A DNA stretch of 64,000 bases from Limnanthes douglasii subsp. nivea (lineage: Eukaryota > Streptophyta > Magnoliopsida > Brassicales > Limnanthaceae), in NCBI GenBank assembly GCA_036936605.1, contig JAUPFV010000004.1, positions 297,332,009-297,396,008 of the forward strand, written 5' to 3'. The notes under the pieces are model-generated. The model worked only from the letters and a program-made list of their open reading frames with translations, made no database searches and was not told where the DNA came from. A program made the translations under genes and the position numbers. Below are positions 20,641-33,400 of this stretch, in pieces; the stretch's first letter is position 1, and each line of letters starts with the position of its first letter.

Positions 20641-22257
20641 TAGAGTTTTAGAGGATTACTATTTAAAGTGCTTTAAGCCTTACTTTATAGACAGTTGTTT
20701 TATGGAATAAGAAAAATCTAACTTTGTCCGTAAAAGAACGGGTTTTGTTATCCATTGATTTCTTCTGTTGAAGCTCTATGATCATTAAACCTCTCCTTAT
20801 CATTGTTGAATCATAAATCTTAGTAGTCTTTTTCCTTTTAGTAGAAATTAGTCTTATTTTCTTCTACTTTTTGTTTTTTCCGGGAAGAATTCTCTAAAAA
20901 GTATTGTGTTTTTCTCTTTATAGTTTTCCTACCCATAGACTGGTCCTTATTAAATATAACTACTGCCAAGATTTACTTTAATTTATTCCCTTAACACGGA
21001 GAAAAAGAAATGATTCAGAGCTTTTAAGAATGTCAACAAAAATCGCGATCATCTTCGAACGTTTTTAGCAAACGAAGGGAATAGCAAGAGACTAAATTGT
21101 TTTACTATACCACTATATATTCAAATAAAACCATATCACGAACCTTAATGTATGTTTCCAGAATATAAGAAATCTTCAAAAGAAACATTCCCTCAATCAT
21201 AGATCTCAGTAAAACCAAATATGACCCTATCACAGCCAAAATATTAATCCATCCAATAGTTACCACAAGTCAACATAAGCAAAGTAACCCGCAATTAGAT
21301 ATAAGAACTTTAAACTAGCAATAATTTACAATATCGAGTCAAAAAATTCAAGCATCAGAGATTCACCTTTCTCACAGATATTTATGAAGACGTTCTTGAG
21401 CTTGTCTTTTCTAAAATAAGATCATCAATCAAATATCAAAGAATAAATCACCCGAACCTATTTTTGCCTCGATAAAGAACTAGGCAACGAAGAAGAAAAT
21501 AATCAACAAAATCTATTTTACCTTCCTTGCTTCTCAAATATGCATAAAAAGTTAACAAACTAATACTTGCTAACAAACAAACTTAATCGAGTTTACGTTT
21601 TGATGCTTATTTTCTCAATCAATAATCATAACTTAAATTGTAATTATTACTCATTGAACTGATCCAGAATATTAATCACATTCATATAAAATCATGATTT
21701 CTGAAATCGAGATCGATTATCTAATTTACCGAGTCATGATTTGTCACATTTAATTTCTGACTTGATTCCTTTGATTTTAGATGAAACTTGAATGGATTCT
21801 TCATGAAAATAATTCCTCTTGATTTATCGAATGCTTTCCTCTCGTTGTTAGTCTCGATTGACTTCATGTTTCTCATCTCCGTTTTGTTCTATGGCTTTAC
21901 GTTGCTCATGATTTCTTGTTCGATCTAAGGAAAAATTGATTACTTAATATGATTTGTCTCCAAACCTCATTTATAATCACTTTTCTGCCTCAATAAAAAA
22001 ATATGGGAAATTAGGTTTTTTTTTCTTTAATTAACAAAATATCACCATAAACATGTTTTTTTTTCTCTCAAAAGATAAAACCATTTTGGTTTTTAGAAGA
22101 GTAAGAAACAAGACATTGCCATAGATGACAGCAATTTAATGAGGACTAAAACCTAATCAAACAATATTTTTTATAGAGAGAATAGAGCTTTTAAGAGAAT
22201 GAGTTATAAAGAGAAAATAGTTTTACTATCAAAGTAGTCCCCTTTCGGTGTATATAG
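20641..22257. other. AT-rich spacer, nothing recognised
   Basis: No long open frame, tandem repeat, RNA gene or terminal repeat is seen on either strand. Confidence 0.6.
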
Positions 22258-22274
22258 AATCATAAGTCGTTGCC

Positions 22275-22483
22275 CCCAAGGGGGTAGCCGAGTTGGTTGA
22301 GTAAGGCATGCGTGTGACTAAAGGTCATAAGTGTGAGTCCCTCTACATACGCTTTCTTGGCTGAGCCTGCCACCTTGTGTAGTTTACTTTCTGGCGTTGG
22401 TTTGCAGGTTATTGCATCAGACTGAGGGTTTACCCTCTGCGCACTCGTTGAGTAGAGGCTGCAGGTTCCCTTCGAAAAAAAAT
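22275..22483 (+). mobile_element. tRNA-derived SINE (copy 2)
   Basis: It starts CCAAGGGGG and has a strong A box (TAGCCGAGTTGG at 22285-22296), a B-box-like GTGTGAGTCC near 22332, a body shared with copies 1 and 3, and a short A tail. AATCATAAGTCGTTGCC flanks it at 22258-22274 and 22484-22500. Confidence 0.88.
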
Positions 22484-22500
22484 AATCATAAGTCGTTGCC

Positions 22501-22717
22501 CCGAAAGGTGTAGCCGAGTTGGTGGAGTAAGCAGAGCTTGTGACCAGAGGTCATAAGTTTGATTTCCTCTACAAATGCTTTCTTGGTTGAGCCTGTCACC
22601 TTGTGTGGTTTACCTTTTGGCGTTGGTTTGCAGACTATTGCGTCAGTTCGAGGGTTTATCCTATGCGCATTCACACTGTTGGAGTAGAAGGTTCCCTCAG
22701 AAAAAAAAGAAAAAAAA
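22501..22717 (+). mobile_element. tRNA-derived SINE (copy 3)
   Basis: Head-to-tail with copy 2. A box TAGCCGAGTTGG at 22511-22522, a B-box-like GTTTGATTTCC, and an A-rich tail at 22701-22717. The downstream target copy TTATAAGTCGTTAC (22718-22731) is a slightly changed form of the sequence flanking copy 2. Confidence 0.85.
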
Positions 22718-22731
22718 TTATAAGTCGTTAC

Positions 22732-24599
22732 AATAGTCAAAATCTAATATGCCTTTACTAATGGATATATTAGCCTTCAACACATGTCTAGGGCTTTATC
22801 ACTATTTGGGTATTATAGCTTTATAAAATACATACCATAATTTTGTCTTGCACCAAATAGGATATCATATGTCCATACTCTCAAGTCCACTTTCATAACG
22901 TAGACCTATCTCGTAATCGTTCATAGTATGGTGTTCATAATTACTCCACATCGATTGTTCCCAAGAAAACCTCGCTCTAACACGCCTACCAATCCTAAGC
23001 AATTATCTCGTAATTGACATGATATCATCTGATTATGACATATTCGTTGAGCCATAATAAGTGGATAATAAGCTACAATGATGTCAAACTACTTCAACGT
23101 CTCATATATCCAATTAATATCATGAAACTATCGAACTGTTTGTCGATATTCATATGGTTCAAAGTTAACCTATCAATAAAATAGGAAACAAATGTTACCT
23201 TATTTTAATTCATAGAAAAATAAAGTAAACAATCTCAAATATTAATATGAACTAACCTCGTTCTCTTGTAACATATATATGGCTCATCGAAGCGATGAAA
23301 TTGTATGTGATGGTGTGCGAACACTCAACGGTTCATATCTACAAATGTGTGGTAAGGTGATATCATACTCAATGTATATCAGAGACATTAATTTATAAAA
23401 ATGATCAAATATTTATGACTCTAAATCCCGATAAAGACGCAAAAATCCTTTGTATCGTGAAGCAAACTCTTTCCAAGCAAATGGTATAAATATACTAATA
23501 TTATATTACCTTAGTTAAACCCACCCACCCCTCAATCTTGGATGCTCCATAAATTGTAGATAATATAGAGAAAAATTATTACCAGTCTTGCTGGAAAATA
23601 TGCAACAATTAAATACATACAGAAGATAAGCCTGAGGGGCATGTGTGACCTAAAGATCCGTGAGAGACAGAATATTCAGATAAGTCATACCTATAAAGGT
23701 ATCCCGCAACTATGTGAGACGAACAACATTACCGATATAATTTTGTGACAAGAGATATATTTTAAGCGTTGGAAAACTAATACTGAGCATCAATGATATA
23801 TACTTAAACCGCTCAGTATCATTTCCGGAATACGTGAAGGTCAACCCTCTTAACAGAAAGATTTATAATCATATGGCCATCATTTATTGTCATCGTTATC
23901 TCATCAGAACTAAAATATAACGATGAGGTTTCTAGTTTCATCACTCAATGAATGTCTCAACAAGGTGGACATACATTGATAAACATCGCATACTCCCAAT
24001 AAAAATACCAAAATGCGTCATTATAGTCTCAGCTTTGACCCAATTATGGCTATTTATGTCCAATATTTGAAATTAATTGTGTAATACAATACATTATATA
24101 CAAACACGAGCCTAAAAACCTATTAAAATATATCAATAACATAACTACCACTTATATTTAGAGGATAAACACCAAAATAAGAATATTTAAGGTTGAAAGG
24201 TGGTGAAAATCAGAATATTAAGGTCGTCCATGGTTACATAACATGTAAGTAGTAGATTTGTCTTATCACTAGTGTGTTAAGTATTTTGTTGTAAATCAAG
24301 TTTGAGTTACTAGAGGGAGTTTAAGAGTAGCCATATATTATTATTTGGTATTTTTTAATCCGGATAATATCATTCGATAACAATTATAAAGTATATTAGA
24401 CGATCAACATCCAATAAAAGAAAATGCACCTTTAGTGGAAATCTGAACTAAAGAAGTTAACGACCTAAGGGATAATTTGAAATAAACAACGTCATTCGAG
24501 GATGCAGTGGATATTGAAGTTGAAGAAGGAAATTTGGGAAATATTTTAAGTCATTTAACTCCATAATTTAAAGATATAATGTGATTTTTAAAAATAAAA
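22732..24599. other. AT-rich spacer, possibly decayed 5' part of element D
   Basis: No gene is recognised. By position it should include the gag and 5' LTR of element D if they survive, but I cannot identify either. Confidence 0.4.
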
Positions 24600-25364
24600 G
24601 TTTAGATGTTTTTGCTGGAGCATTAATGATGTAACTAGAGTGAGCAGATAAGTGATTTGTCATGAATTGGTTATTGATAGAAGGTTAATACCAGTCGTTC
24701 AAAATAAAATGTATTTTCTTCATAAAAATATGAAGTTATAGTAAGATAAGTAGAAATATTGCTAAAAGTAGGTCATATAAAAGAATCCAAATATCCAACA
24801 TGAGTAATAAATCTCGTTTCAATTAAAAATAAAATTGGTCAGTGGATAATGTGTGTAGATTTTATAAATTTTAAGAGGACTTTTCCAAATGATCATTTTT
24901 CTTTTCCTCGTATTGATTAGTTGGTGGATGCTACATCCGATCATGAGTTTTTGTCATTTATGGATGCATATTCAAGATATAACCAAACAAATATGCATAA
25001 TAAAGATGCACAATGTACAACATTTATGACCAAGATAGGTTTACATTCTTATCAAGTGATGTCTTTTGGGTTAAAAGATGTTGAGTCAATATATCAGAGT
25101 CTCGTCAATCATATATTTTCAAAACAATTAGGGGAAAATATAAAGATGTAAATTGATGATATGATTATAAAGAGCAATGATGAGGATAACCATATATCAA
25201 CTTGTCATAAATATTTGATAACCTTTTAAAGTACAACCTAAAATTAAATCATCACAAATGCTCATTTGTTGTGCAAGATGGAAATTTTATAGGGTTTATA
25301 ATAAGTAATAAGGAGAATAAGTCCGATCTTGAACAATTACATTGCGATGATGAGTATGGGTTCA

Positions 25365-25431
<67 letters not shown>

Positions 25432-25929
25432 GATGTTCAGAAGTTAACGGGTCGTTTAACATTTTTACTCGTTTTATTTCAAAAACATTTGATGATTTAA
25501 AGATATATTTTTCTTCTACAAATATTTTACACATGTACAATGAGAACCTATATATCTTTATTTATCGATGGAAAATGTTGATGTAAATGTTACTTTAAGA
25601 GGATCATATTTGAAAATCAATTTACTATGTGAGTAAAATTTGGATACATGCGAAAAGAATATACCTGAATTTAGAAAAACTTGCATTTGGGTTGGTGGTT
25701 GCAGCAAAAATGATACGTCTGTATTTCTGAAGTCATGTTATTAAATTTCATACATCTTTTTTCTTAGAAATGTTTTACAAAACTCAGATGTTTCGGGCTA
25801 TCTTACGCGTTGGTCTATAGAGTTTAGGGAATATGAGATTCAATTTGAACCTTGTACAACTATTAAGGCATAAACGGTAGTGGAATTTATTAATACTTTT
25901 CAAAAGGAAAATATTTGTGATGAGGAGTG
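24600..25929 (+). pseudogene. pol: Element D pol, first piece (RT and first RNase H), ancient
   Basis: Degenerate Ty3/gypsy RT in broken frames: GHIKESKYPT, WIMCVDFINF, LVDATSDHEFLSFMDAYSRY, VMSFGLKD, then a mutated YVDD-like IDDMIIKS, followed after a TA repeat by RNase H-like LEKLAFGLVVAA and WSIEFREYEIQFEPCTTIKA. Many stops and frameshifts. Element B is inserted after the codons for ENICDEE; the reading resumes at 36597. Confidence 0.8.
25367..25427. repeat. (TA)n microsatellite, about 61 bp
   Basis: An uninterrupted TA run inside the element D pol relic, where part of the RT thumb/connection is missing. Confidence 0.95.
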
Positions 25930-26339
25930 AAGAATTCAAGAATAGCTAGAGGGGTAATTTTGTGTTACGAGAATCTTTTAGTGTCAAAATAGTCTTTAAG
26001 TTCTTTGTTAAGGAGCCTTTTTAGAGAGAGAAAGTGAGAGCAAGATTAAGTAGAGAGAGAAAGTAATATTATATTAATCCTGGAATCTATAAAGCGTGTG
26101 TGGTCCTTTTATAGTACAATTATGGGTCTCACACGCTTTAATTCCCACTTATTACATCTTTGGTCCCTATATCTTTTCACCTCTTCATAATAACTATTTT
26201 TTATTGTATTCTTTACAATTCTCCCCTAATACAACTTCTTCTTTATATTTCTCTCCTAATAAACTTCTTCTTTATAATTCTTTCCTAATAAAACTACTTC
26301 TTTACAATTTTTCCATACGTATTTTATTCTCCCTCATCA
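25930..26339 (-). repeat. 3' LTR of element B (410 bp)
   Basis: On the minus strand it starts TGATGAGGGAGAATAAAA at 26339 and ends GAATTCTTCA at 25930. It includes CTATAAAAGG inside a palindrome (26091-26106 with 26124-26139) and about three 25-30 bp imperfect repeats containing CCTAATAAAAC. Confidence 0.95.
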
Positions 26340-26380
26340 GTAGCCCCCCAGTCCTAGTAAAAATATTTTTGCTGGGACTG
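26340..26380 (-). other. Polypurine tract with adjacent hairpin, element B
   Basis: The minus strand reads GGACTGGGGGGCTAC directly before the LTR (26340-26354). CAGTCCTAGTAAAA (26349-26362) pairs with TTTTGCTGGGACTG (26367-26380). The same layout occurs in C and E. Confidence 0.8.
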
Positions 26381-26658
26381 TGAAGAAGTCTCCGTTATTC
26401 ATTTCAATCCTCCTCGAGAATTTGCTTCCTCGAATATCTTCTCCTCAGATAATTCTTCTTCAAACTACAGAATATCTCCTCGAAAATGCACTTTCTTGGA
26501 TATCTTCTCTTCGAGTAATTCCTCTTCAAGTGCAAAATTTCTCCTCAAAAATGCCTTTTATTGAACAATGTTTTAAATACCACATGTCTCTTCGAAAAAA
26601 TGTCTTTCCAACAAATGTATCATTCGAATACAGAATACCTTTTATGTCATCCTAACCA

Positions 26659-26673
26659 GTAGCCCCCCAATCC
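26659..26673 (-). other. Second polypurine-like tract, element B
   Basis: The minus strand reads GGATTGGGGGGCTAC about 320 bp inside the LTR-proximal tract, nearly the same 15-mer. It is conserved at the matching place in C (48259-48273) and E (52846-52860). Confidence 0.6.
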
Positions 26674-26940
26674 TTGCAATGTTTTAGCAAGACTTGAACC
26701 AGGCCTCGTCAATATCGTGCATCGGAATTAACTGTATCAGCATAACATAGCCACCAATACTAAGCTAGTAGTTTGCAAGGATTTGATCAAAAATTTATGA
26801 TGTCAGCAGTCAGAATTCTTTGTCAACAAATCTTGTTAGAGATCTTTTCCTATTCCCAAGACGTTTGCATCATTGGATTGCCTCTGCATCTTCTCCCGCA
26901 TGTTTTATATCAATAATCGTGCACCTATGTTACCCATAAT

Positions 26941-27011
26941 GCCCCTAGGCAAACAAGAGAAAATGTCCCCATGACTGATTTAGCCTAAAAGCCCATTGTC
27001 CTCTATAAATA
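26941..27011 (+). promoter_or_regulatory. aORF promoter: CCCCTAGGCAAAC box and TATAAATA, element B
   Basis: GCCCCTAGGCAAAC at 26941-26954 and TATAAATA at 27004-27011, 49 nt apart. C and E keep both boxes at 50 and 51 nt. The TATA box points toward the aORF and away from the LTR. Confidence 0.7.
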
Positions 27012-27066
27012 CTGATCTCATTGATTAACATTCCAAACTTTCCACCCTAAAATTTTTAGAGAGAGA

Positions 27067-29858
27067 AAACTGTCTTATAAACCTAGTTGGATTCCAGAGT
27101 GGCTTCTTATTAGCAAAAAAATCGAAGAGAGAGTTGTTGTTGGTGAATACATTGAGCCTCAACCCCAACATGTTGTCACTATGTTTTACGGTTCGTGGCC
27201 TCCACCAAAAAACTCTGCTGCCATCATTCCCGTTGAAATATCGCAACACAATCAAATTTTCGATCTCAACCCCCTCAAACTGATGGGTAAAGATAAGCAC
27301 CACAAACACTCATCTAGGAAAAGGAAAAGACACCATAAAGAGAGAAAAAAATTGCATGAGCGCAAACTTACCAAAGGGACTCCTTCGGATACCCCAGAAC
27401 CCCCTCTGACTTTGGCGGTTGATAATCCTCTTCCAAAGACCGAAAATTCTAGGTCAAGCCTGCCAGCCACCCCTTCAATAACGGCGACCGGGAGCCCTCG
27501 ATTCTCTCAGGGAAAAACCACCATTACTGAAGACGAAGTGCAGGAAATGAGAAACAAGGCCTTGGCTGCCAAGGGAAAGGTAATCGCCTCAGATAATCTT
27601 GATCCATCGACTCAATCGATTCCTATTGCTGACTAGAGTAAAGTCATCGAAATTCCCTCAGAGTCGTCTAGTCAAAGGCTCACCGCTCCTCCAACGATAT
27701 CCGAAGAGCAAGCTAGCCGAATTGCCCCCAAATCTAAAGGAGACATTACGCTTCCCTTGGAAATTGATGCCATCGCAGGCAACAATATTCGAGGGATCGA
27801 GAACAAACATATGGTTGCTCTGTACAACATATCCTACAAGTACTTTTCGCCTTTGGAAGAAACTATGCTGAGGACCTGGTGGGGCATTCCTTCGTATATT
27901 GACATCAGGTTCCCCTCGGAAGGTGAGACTCCTTTATTAGTGAGGGATAATGAGCTTGTTGTGTATACTGAAATTGAAAATTGGGGACTAAGATTTCCTT
28001 TAGACCCATTTTTTATTGAATATTTTTCCAAGATTGACCTCTGCCCTTCACAAACCGGTCCCAATATGTGGTTCACACTGATGGCATGCATCATGGCTTC
28101 AAGAATTTCAGGCCAATAATTTTCTTTGGAAGAGCTCATCGGATTATCTGGCCTAGCCAGAAATCCGTTCTTCCCTTTTTACTCATTGACTTTTGGTCGA
28201 AGACAAAAAGTGTTAAAGGACTTGCTAGAGGCTGGCAAGAAGTGGAGGCAGCAATTCATCTACTTTTCAGGCCATTGGGAGACAGGCTCAGAGTCAACCC
28301 CTTTGAATCCTCATAAGCTATCCCTAATGTAGACCAACAAATGTAAGTCCACGAACTGTTTCATTTACATCGACTCCTCGAATAATTAGGTTCTAACTTA
28401 AGGTCTTTGTAGCTATGACTGGTGTCTCAAAACCATACGCAGACTATATGGAGAGTACCACCACCATCTCACCAAATTGAGCGAATGGGCCAAAGAACAC
28501 TGGGAAAATAGATTCCTCTTGTGCTTTATGAACAACAACTTAGCTATGAGTCGACTCTGGAGGTTAAACCCCCTTGACCGGTTGACCATGAAAGAACTAA
28601 TGACCACCCCTCTCAATAAGAAGTTCGAGAGCGAGTGACTAAGAAGGATATAGTAATTTATCTTCCGAAGCGTTCTCGTGCGAAAAGTCACTTGGGTGGA
28701 TCCGATGAGGAGGTTTCCATAAAAGACCTTTAGTCAGACACTGAAGGGTTAGTTACTAATGAAGAGCCACCCGCATCGGCCAATACTGTTGAAGCTAGTT
28801 CAAGTTCCCCTCCAAAGAAATCGGTCCACCCTTCCAAGAAAAAAGATCCCAAGATAAAAGAAAAGAAGAAAAAGGTTGTCCCTATCCAAGAATTATCCGA
28901 AGATGGTAAAACACAAGATAATGGCCAAAAAGTTGTTCAAGGAACAGAGCCCCAGGATGATGTCCAGGAGGTGTCAAGTGGGACGGAAAAAGAAATCAGA
29001 GAAAATTCTAGTCCAACACCCATTTCTCCTCTTACCCAAGCTTCAAATCCTTCTCATTTTAACGACACTCCAACAATAGCACCACTCCCAATTCCCCGAA
29101 GCCATCCTCCTCAGAACGTTGATCTTAATATTCTAACGGGGGAGACTTCGGATTACGATCCCATGGTACTAGGCTCACCCTCCAATTCCTTCGAAATTCC
29201 TCAGCACGATGAATTCTCATTAAGTCTTCGCAGCCTTCTAAATTCTTCTGTCATCATGGGATGAAGAATGCAGCATCTGGAAGACCGAAAAAATCATTAC
29301 AAGTTCAAGGCATCGCTTGCCTCCTCGCAACTTGAAGAGGCAAAGAAACAATATACCATTGTTGAAAGTCAGGCAGATGCACTTTACGAGAAACTGTTAG
29401 CATCAGAAAATTACATAATTATGCTCGAGAGATGCTGCCAAGAAGAAAGGGACCTCTACCAAAAGAAAACGGGGGCGCAAGAAAAACTCTTGACAGAACT
29501 TCAAAAGGCTCACCAACTGGCATGCAATGGTTTTAAAGACTGTTGTGATGATTATGAGAAAGTTACGGAGGACAGAAATAAGTTGGTCAAGCGAATCAAA
29601 GATTTTCCTTGGCAAGTTGAGGAGGAGAAAGAAAAAGCCGTGAATGCTTATGCGGCTAAGTGTAAAGATAACCTTAATGCACGAGATGCTACAATTCGAG
29701 CAGGGCTGATCACCCAAATTCATGCAGAACACCCTGAGTATGACTTGGGGAGTTTTTGGAAGCTCGTCGCCCCCGACCTTCGCCCTCCTAACATTGTGGT
29801 GAGTGATAGTGAAGCGTCAGACTCAGAGGAGAGTAACTCCTCGAAAAATTATGAGTAA
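27067..29858 (+). pseudogene. Element B antisense accessory gene (aORF), two exons, broken
   Basis: Exon 1 reads IPEWLLISKK, MFYGSWPPPKNSAAI, a basic region (MGKDKHHKHSSRKRKR), then a domain resembling Pfam Transposase_28: GNNIRGIENKHMVAL, YKYFSPLEETMLR, WWGIPSYIDIRFPSEGETPL, NWGLRFPLDPFFIEYFSKID, PNMWFTLMACIMASRI. Intron 28343-28412 (GTAAGT...GTAG). Exon 2 reads MTGVSKPYADYMES, then a coiled coil and an acidic tail, ending at TAA near 29858. Stops at about 27634 (TAG), 28117 (TAA) and 28330 (TAG) plus frameshifts disable it. Function unknown; despite the Pfam name there is no evident transposase catalytic motif. It faces opposite to gag-pol and ends about 620 bp from the end of pol. Confidence 0.8.
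28343..28412 (+). other. Predicted intron of the element B aORF (70 bp)
   Basis: GTAAGTCC...TTTGTAG. Flanks ACAAAT and CTATGACTGG match those of the C and E introns. Splicing joins AAA-T to CT-ATG in phase 1. Confidence 0.75.
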
Positions 29859-30110
29859 GGAAAAAATGCTAAGTCTTTTGTGGCGATTTTTGTATAAGTC
29901 CTTGTAAGGTAATTTTTGTAACTCATCTGATGTTCTTCGAGGAGCGTTTTATAACTTGTAGCTCCTCGACTTTTTGTGTATGCCACTTTGTTGAAAAAAT
30001 AAGTGTGCCAACTTGCGTTGAATGGTTGCTTTTATACCGATTTGCATCGTAATATTCAGTATATGTTGCGCTAAGGCTAGCTAAGAAAAAATAATTCGAG
30101 CCACCAAAAG

Positions 30111-30300
30111 GTTGTCACCAAAAGAATTGTGAAGCGAGAAATAGCGTTTCACAAAGAATAGTCCAAGGCATGAGATATTGCCTCATAAAGAATAGTTCAA
30201 GGCACCGCAAAGTTGTCACCAAAACAATTGTGAAGCGAGAAATAGCGTTTCACAAAGAATAGTCCAAGGCATGAGATATTGCCTCATAAAGAATAGTTTG
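30111..30300. repeat. 101-bp tandem duplication, element B 3' region
   Basis: A unit starting GTTGTCACCAAAAGAATTGT at 30111 recurs at 30212 with few changes. It lies between the ends of pol and the aORF. Confidence 0.9.
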
Positions 30301-30480
30301 AGTAAAAAAATATGGTCTCCAAAAGAATAGTACGAGGCAAAAAATGCAGTTGTATTGATTAGCTCATAGTGACACTTCATTAAAACCTTTCTGTGCCTAA
30401 CAGGGTAGGAAAGAGTATGCCCTCGCTGTTTTTGTAAACCTGGAAATACACAAAAAAAACATTACATGCTAATTTGTTCC

Positions 30481-33400
30481 TCATTCTAGATAAAATTTTA
30501 AGTGTTCGAAATTCCATGGATGTTTAAGACTCCGCCCTTCCTTGTCTTTTAATCGATACGTTCCCTGTTTTACTTTCACCGTTATCTCATAAGGGCCCTC
30601 CCAATTTGGCCCCAACTTCCCCAGACTCTTCTCTTTAGTATGCATAAAAACTTTGCATAATACCTTGTCCCCCACTTTGAAATCTTTTTGCTTTACTGTA
30701 GAGGCATACCTACTCCTCATTAACGTTTGATAGTGCAAGGACTTCAACTGTGCGCGTCGTCTTTTTTCTTCCACCAGATCCAATTCCAAGGCTCTGCTTT
30801 GATCATTCAAATTTTCCGTATAAGCTGCCACTCGATACAAGGGGAAAACATCTGAAGGGACAATTTCATCCATACTGTACACTAATGCAAATGGAGATGT
30901 GGCAGTTGCAGTTCGAGGCGTTGTTCTATAGGCCCACAACACTTCTTGTAAATAGTCGGGCCATTTCCTGGCCTTGCCTTCCAAATTATTTTTCAACCCA
31001 TCCAAAATGGTTTGATTGGTTACTTCCACCTGACCGTTAGCCTGGGGATGGAATGGGGCGGAAAAGCATTGTCGTACGCCCCTGGAGGGGCAAAAGCTTT
31101 TAAACTCTTTGTTGTCGAATTGAGGTCCATTATTCGTTGTGAGTCGTATTGGTACCCCAAAACGACGAAAAATATTTGAGACAGCGAATTTGATAACATC
31201 TTTTTTTGTCCCTGCTAGAGGTTCCGCTTCCATCCACTTAGAAAAATAATCCACTGCCACAACTATAGCTTGTCTTCCACCAGACGTCATTGGTAAAGGC
31301 CCGACTAGGTCGATGCCCCACCTATCAAATGTGACTGCTTGTGAAATACTTTTGAAGAACACCCCAGGCTTGTGTATTACATTTTCATAGCGCTGACACG
31401 TATCGCAACGCTTTACCAAATCTTTCGCATCAGCAGAAATAGTGGGCCAATAATACCCGGCCAAGAACACTCGTCGGATTAACGCTTTATATCCACAATG
31501 GGCCGACCTTTCTCCATCATGTAATTATGACAAGACAAACTGCGACTCGTCATTGGCCAGACACCTCAGTAATGGTCTGCTTAAGGATTTCTTGTACAAA
31601 ACTTCTCCTAATAGTATATAACCGTGAGACTTAAATCTGACCCTTCTGGCCTCAGACTTTTCTGTGGGTAAACTATCTTTTTCCAAGAAATCTATAATTT
31701 TTGATCGCCAATCATTTGTTATCACATTACTTGCTTCTTGAATGTTCATCGAATGCTCTGTACCGGCTCTAACTGAAGGGTGCTCCTGAATCAAGACCCA
31801 TGGATGACCTTCCAATCGCGAAGCTGTAGCCAGAGAGTCGGGGACAACATTTGCCTCCCTCCGAACATGCTCATATTGGACCCTATCAAATCCAGTAACC
31901 AAATCTCTTAACACTTGTAAGTACTGGATCAGTTTATCTTTTCTTACGTCAGACTCGCCCAAAGCTTGATTTATCACCAACTGTGAATCACTGATCAATT
32001 TAATACTTCTAGCCCCACATATGCGAGCCAACCGTAAACCTGCTAACGCTGCCTCATACTCTGCCTCATTATTGGTTGCCTTGAAACCGAATCGAATAGC
32101 CTGAAACATAGATATTCCTTCTGGAGAAATTAATTGTACACCTGCACCACTTCCAGAATTATTCGACCCCCCATCCGTTCGAACCAACCATTCCGTCTAA
32201 TCCGAGGGGTCAACAATCTCTATGTCGCTTCTTTATGAGTGAAATTCGACCAAAAATCAGCCAAGACCTGAGCTTTTATCGTCGTTCGAGGATCAAATGT
32301 TATGTCAAAATCTCCCAACTCGACTGACCATTTAGTCATTCTTCCAGATATATCGGGCCTCTGTAATAAACCTTTCAGGGGGAATGTCGTTCGAACGAAA
32401 ATAAATGTGCTTGGAAGTACGGTCTCATTTTTCGGGCAGTTGTTACCAAAGCCAAAGATACCTTTTCCAACTTAAGATATCGTTTCTCCGCATCCAGCAG
32501 ACTTTTGCTAACGTAATAGATGGGTTTTAACATATCCACCTCTTCCCGGAGTAAAACAACACTGACTGCACAATCTGATACCGACACGTAGACAACCAAT
32601 TTCTCCCCCACTAATATTTTAGACAGTATTTCCGGGGACATCAAATATGCTTGAATTTGAAAAAAAAGTGTCTAAACACTCCTCGGTCCAATTAAATTGT
32701 TTCGCATTCCGCAATACCTTGAAGAAAGGTGCACATTTGTCCGATGATCGAGAAATAAACCTATTCAATGCTGCCAACCTTCCTGTCAGGATTTGGACTG
32801 CTTTGATATTCCGAGGGGGTGTCATGGTAGTTAAAGCTTTTATCTGTTCCGGGTCAGCTTCTATACCCCTTTCACTTATCATGTAGCCAAGGAATTTACC
32901 CGATCGTACCCCAAAAATACACTTTTTTGGATTCAATTTCAAATTGACTTTACGTAGATTGTTAAAAGTTTCCTCTAAGTCAGAGAAATGATCTTCGTCC
33001 CCTAAAATTTTGACAAGCATATCGTCGATGTAGGCTTCGACGTTCCTACCAATCTGTCCCTCAATTTTTTTTTACCAAACACTGATAAGTTGCCCCTGCA
33101 TTTTTAGGTCGAAAGGCATGACATTGTAACAATATAATCCTCTCGCAGTGATAAACAATGTGCTCTCTTCATCTTTTGTGTGTAGCCTGATTTGATTATA
33201 CCCCGAATAAGCATCCATAAAAGACAATAATCGGTTTCCCGAAGTCGAGTCAACTAATTGATCAATACGAGGCACCGAAATAGGATCCTTGGGGCAAGCT
33301 CTATTCAGATTTGTGAAGTCCACACACATCCTCCACTTGCCATTCTTTTTCTTTACCAGTACTGGATTTGAAGCCCATACAGGGTATTGCGACTCTCGAA

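Noticed and set aside
22285..22340. A and B boxes as a functional tRNA gene
   Set aside because: No cloverleaf can be drawn; the boxes belong to SINE heads present in three copies with target duplications.
25367..25427. (TA)n tract as a replication origin or regulatory site
   Set aside because: Simple microsatellite inside a dead pol, with no other signals nearby.
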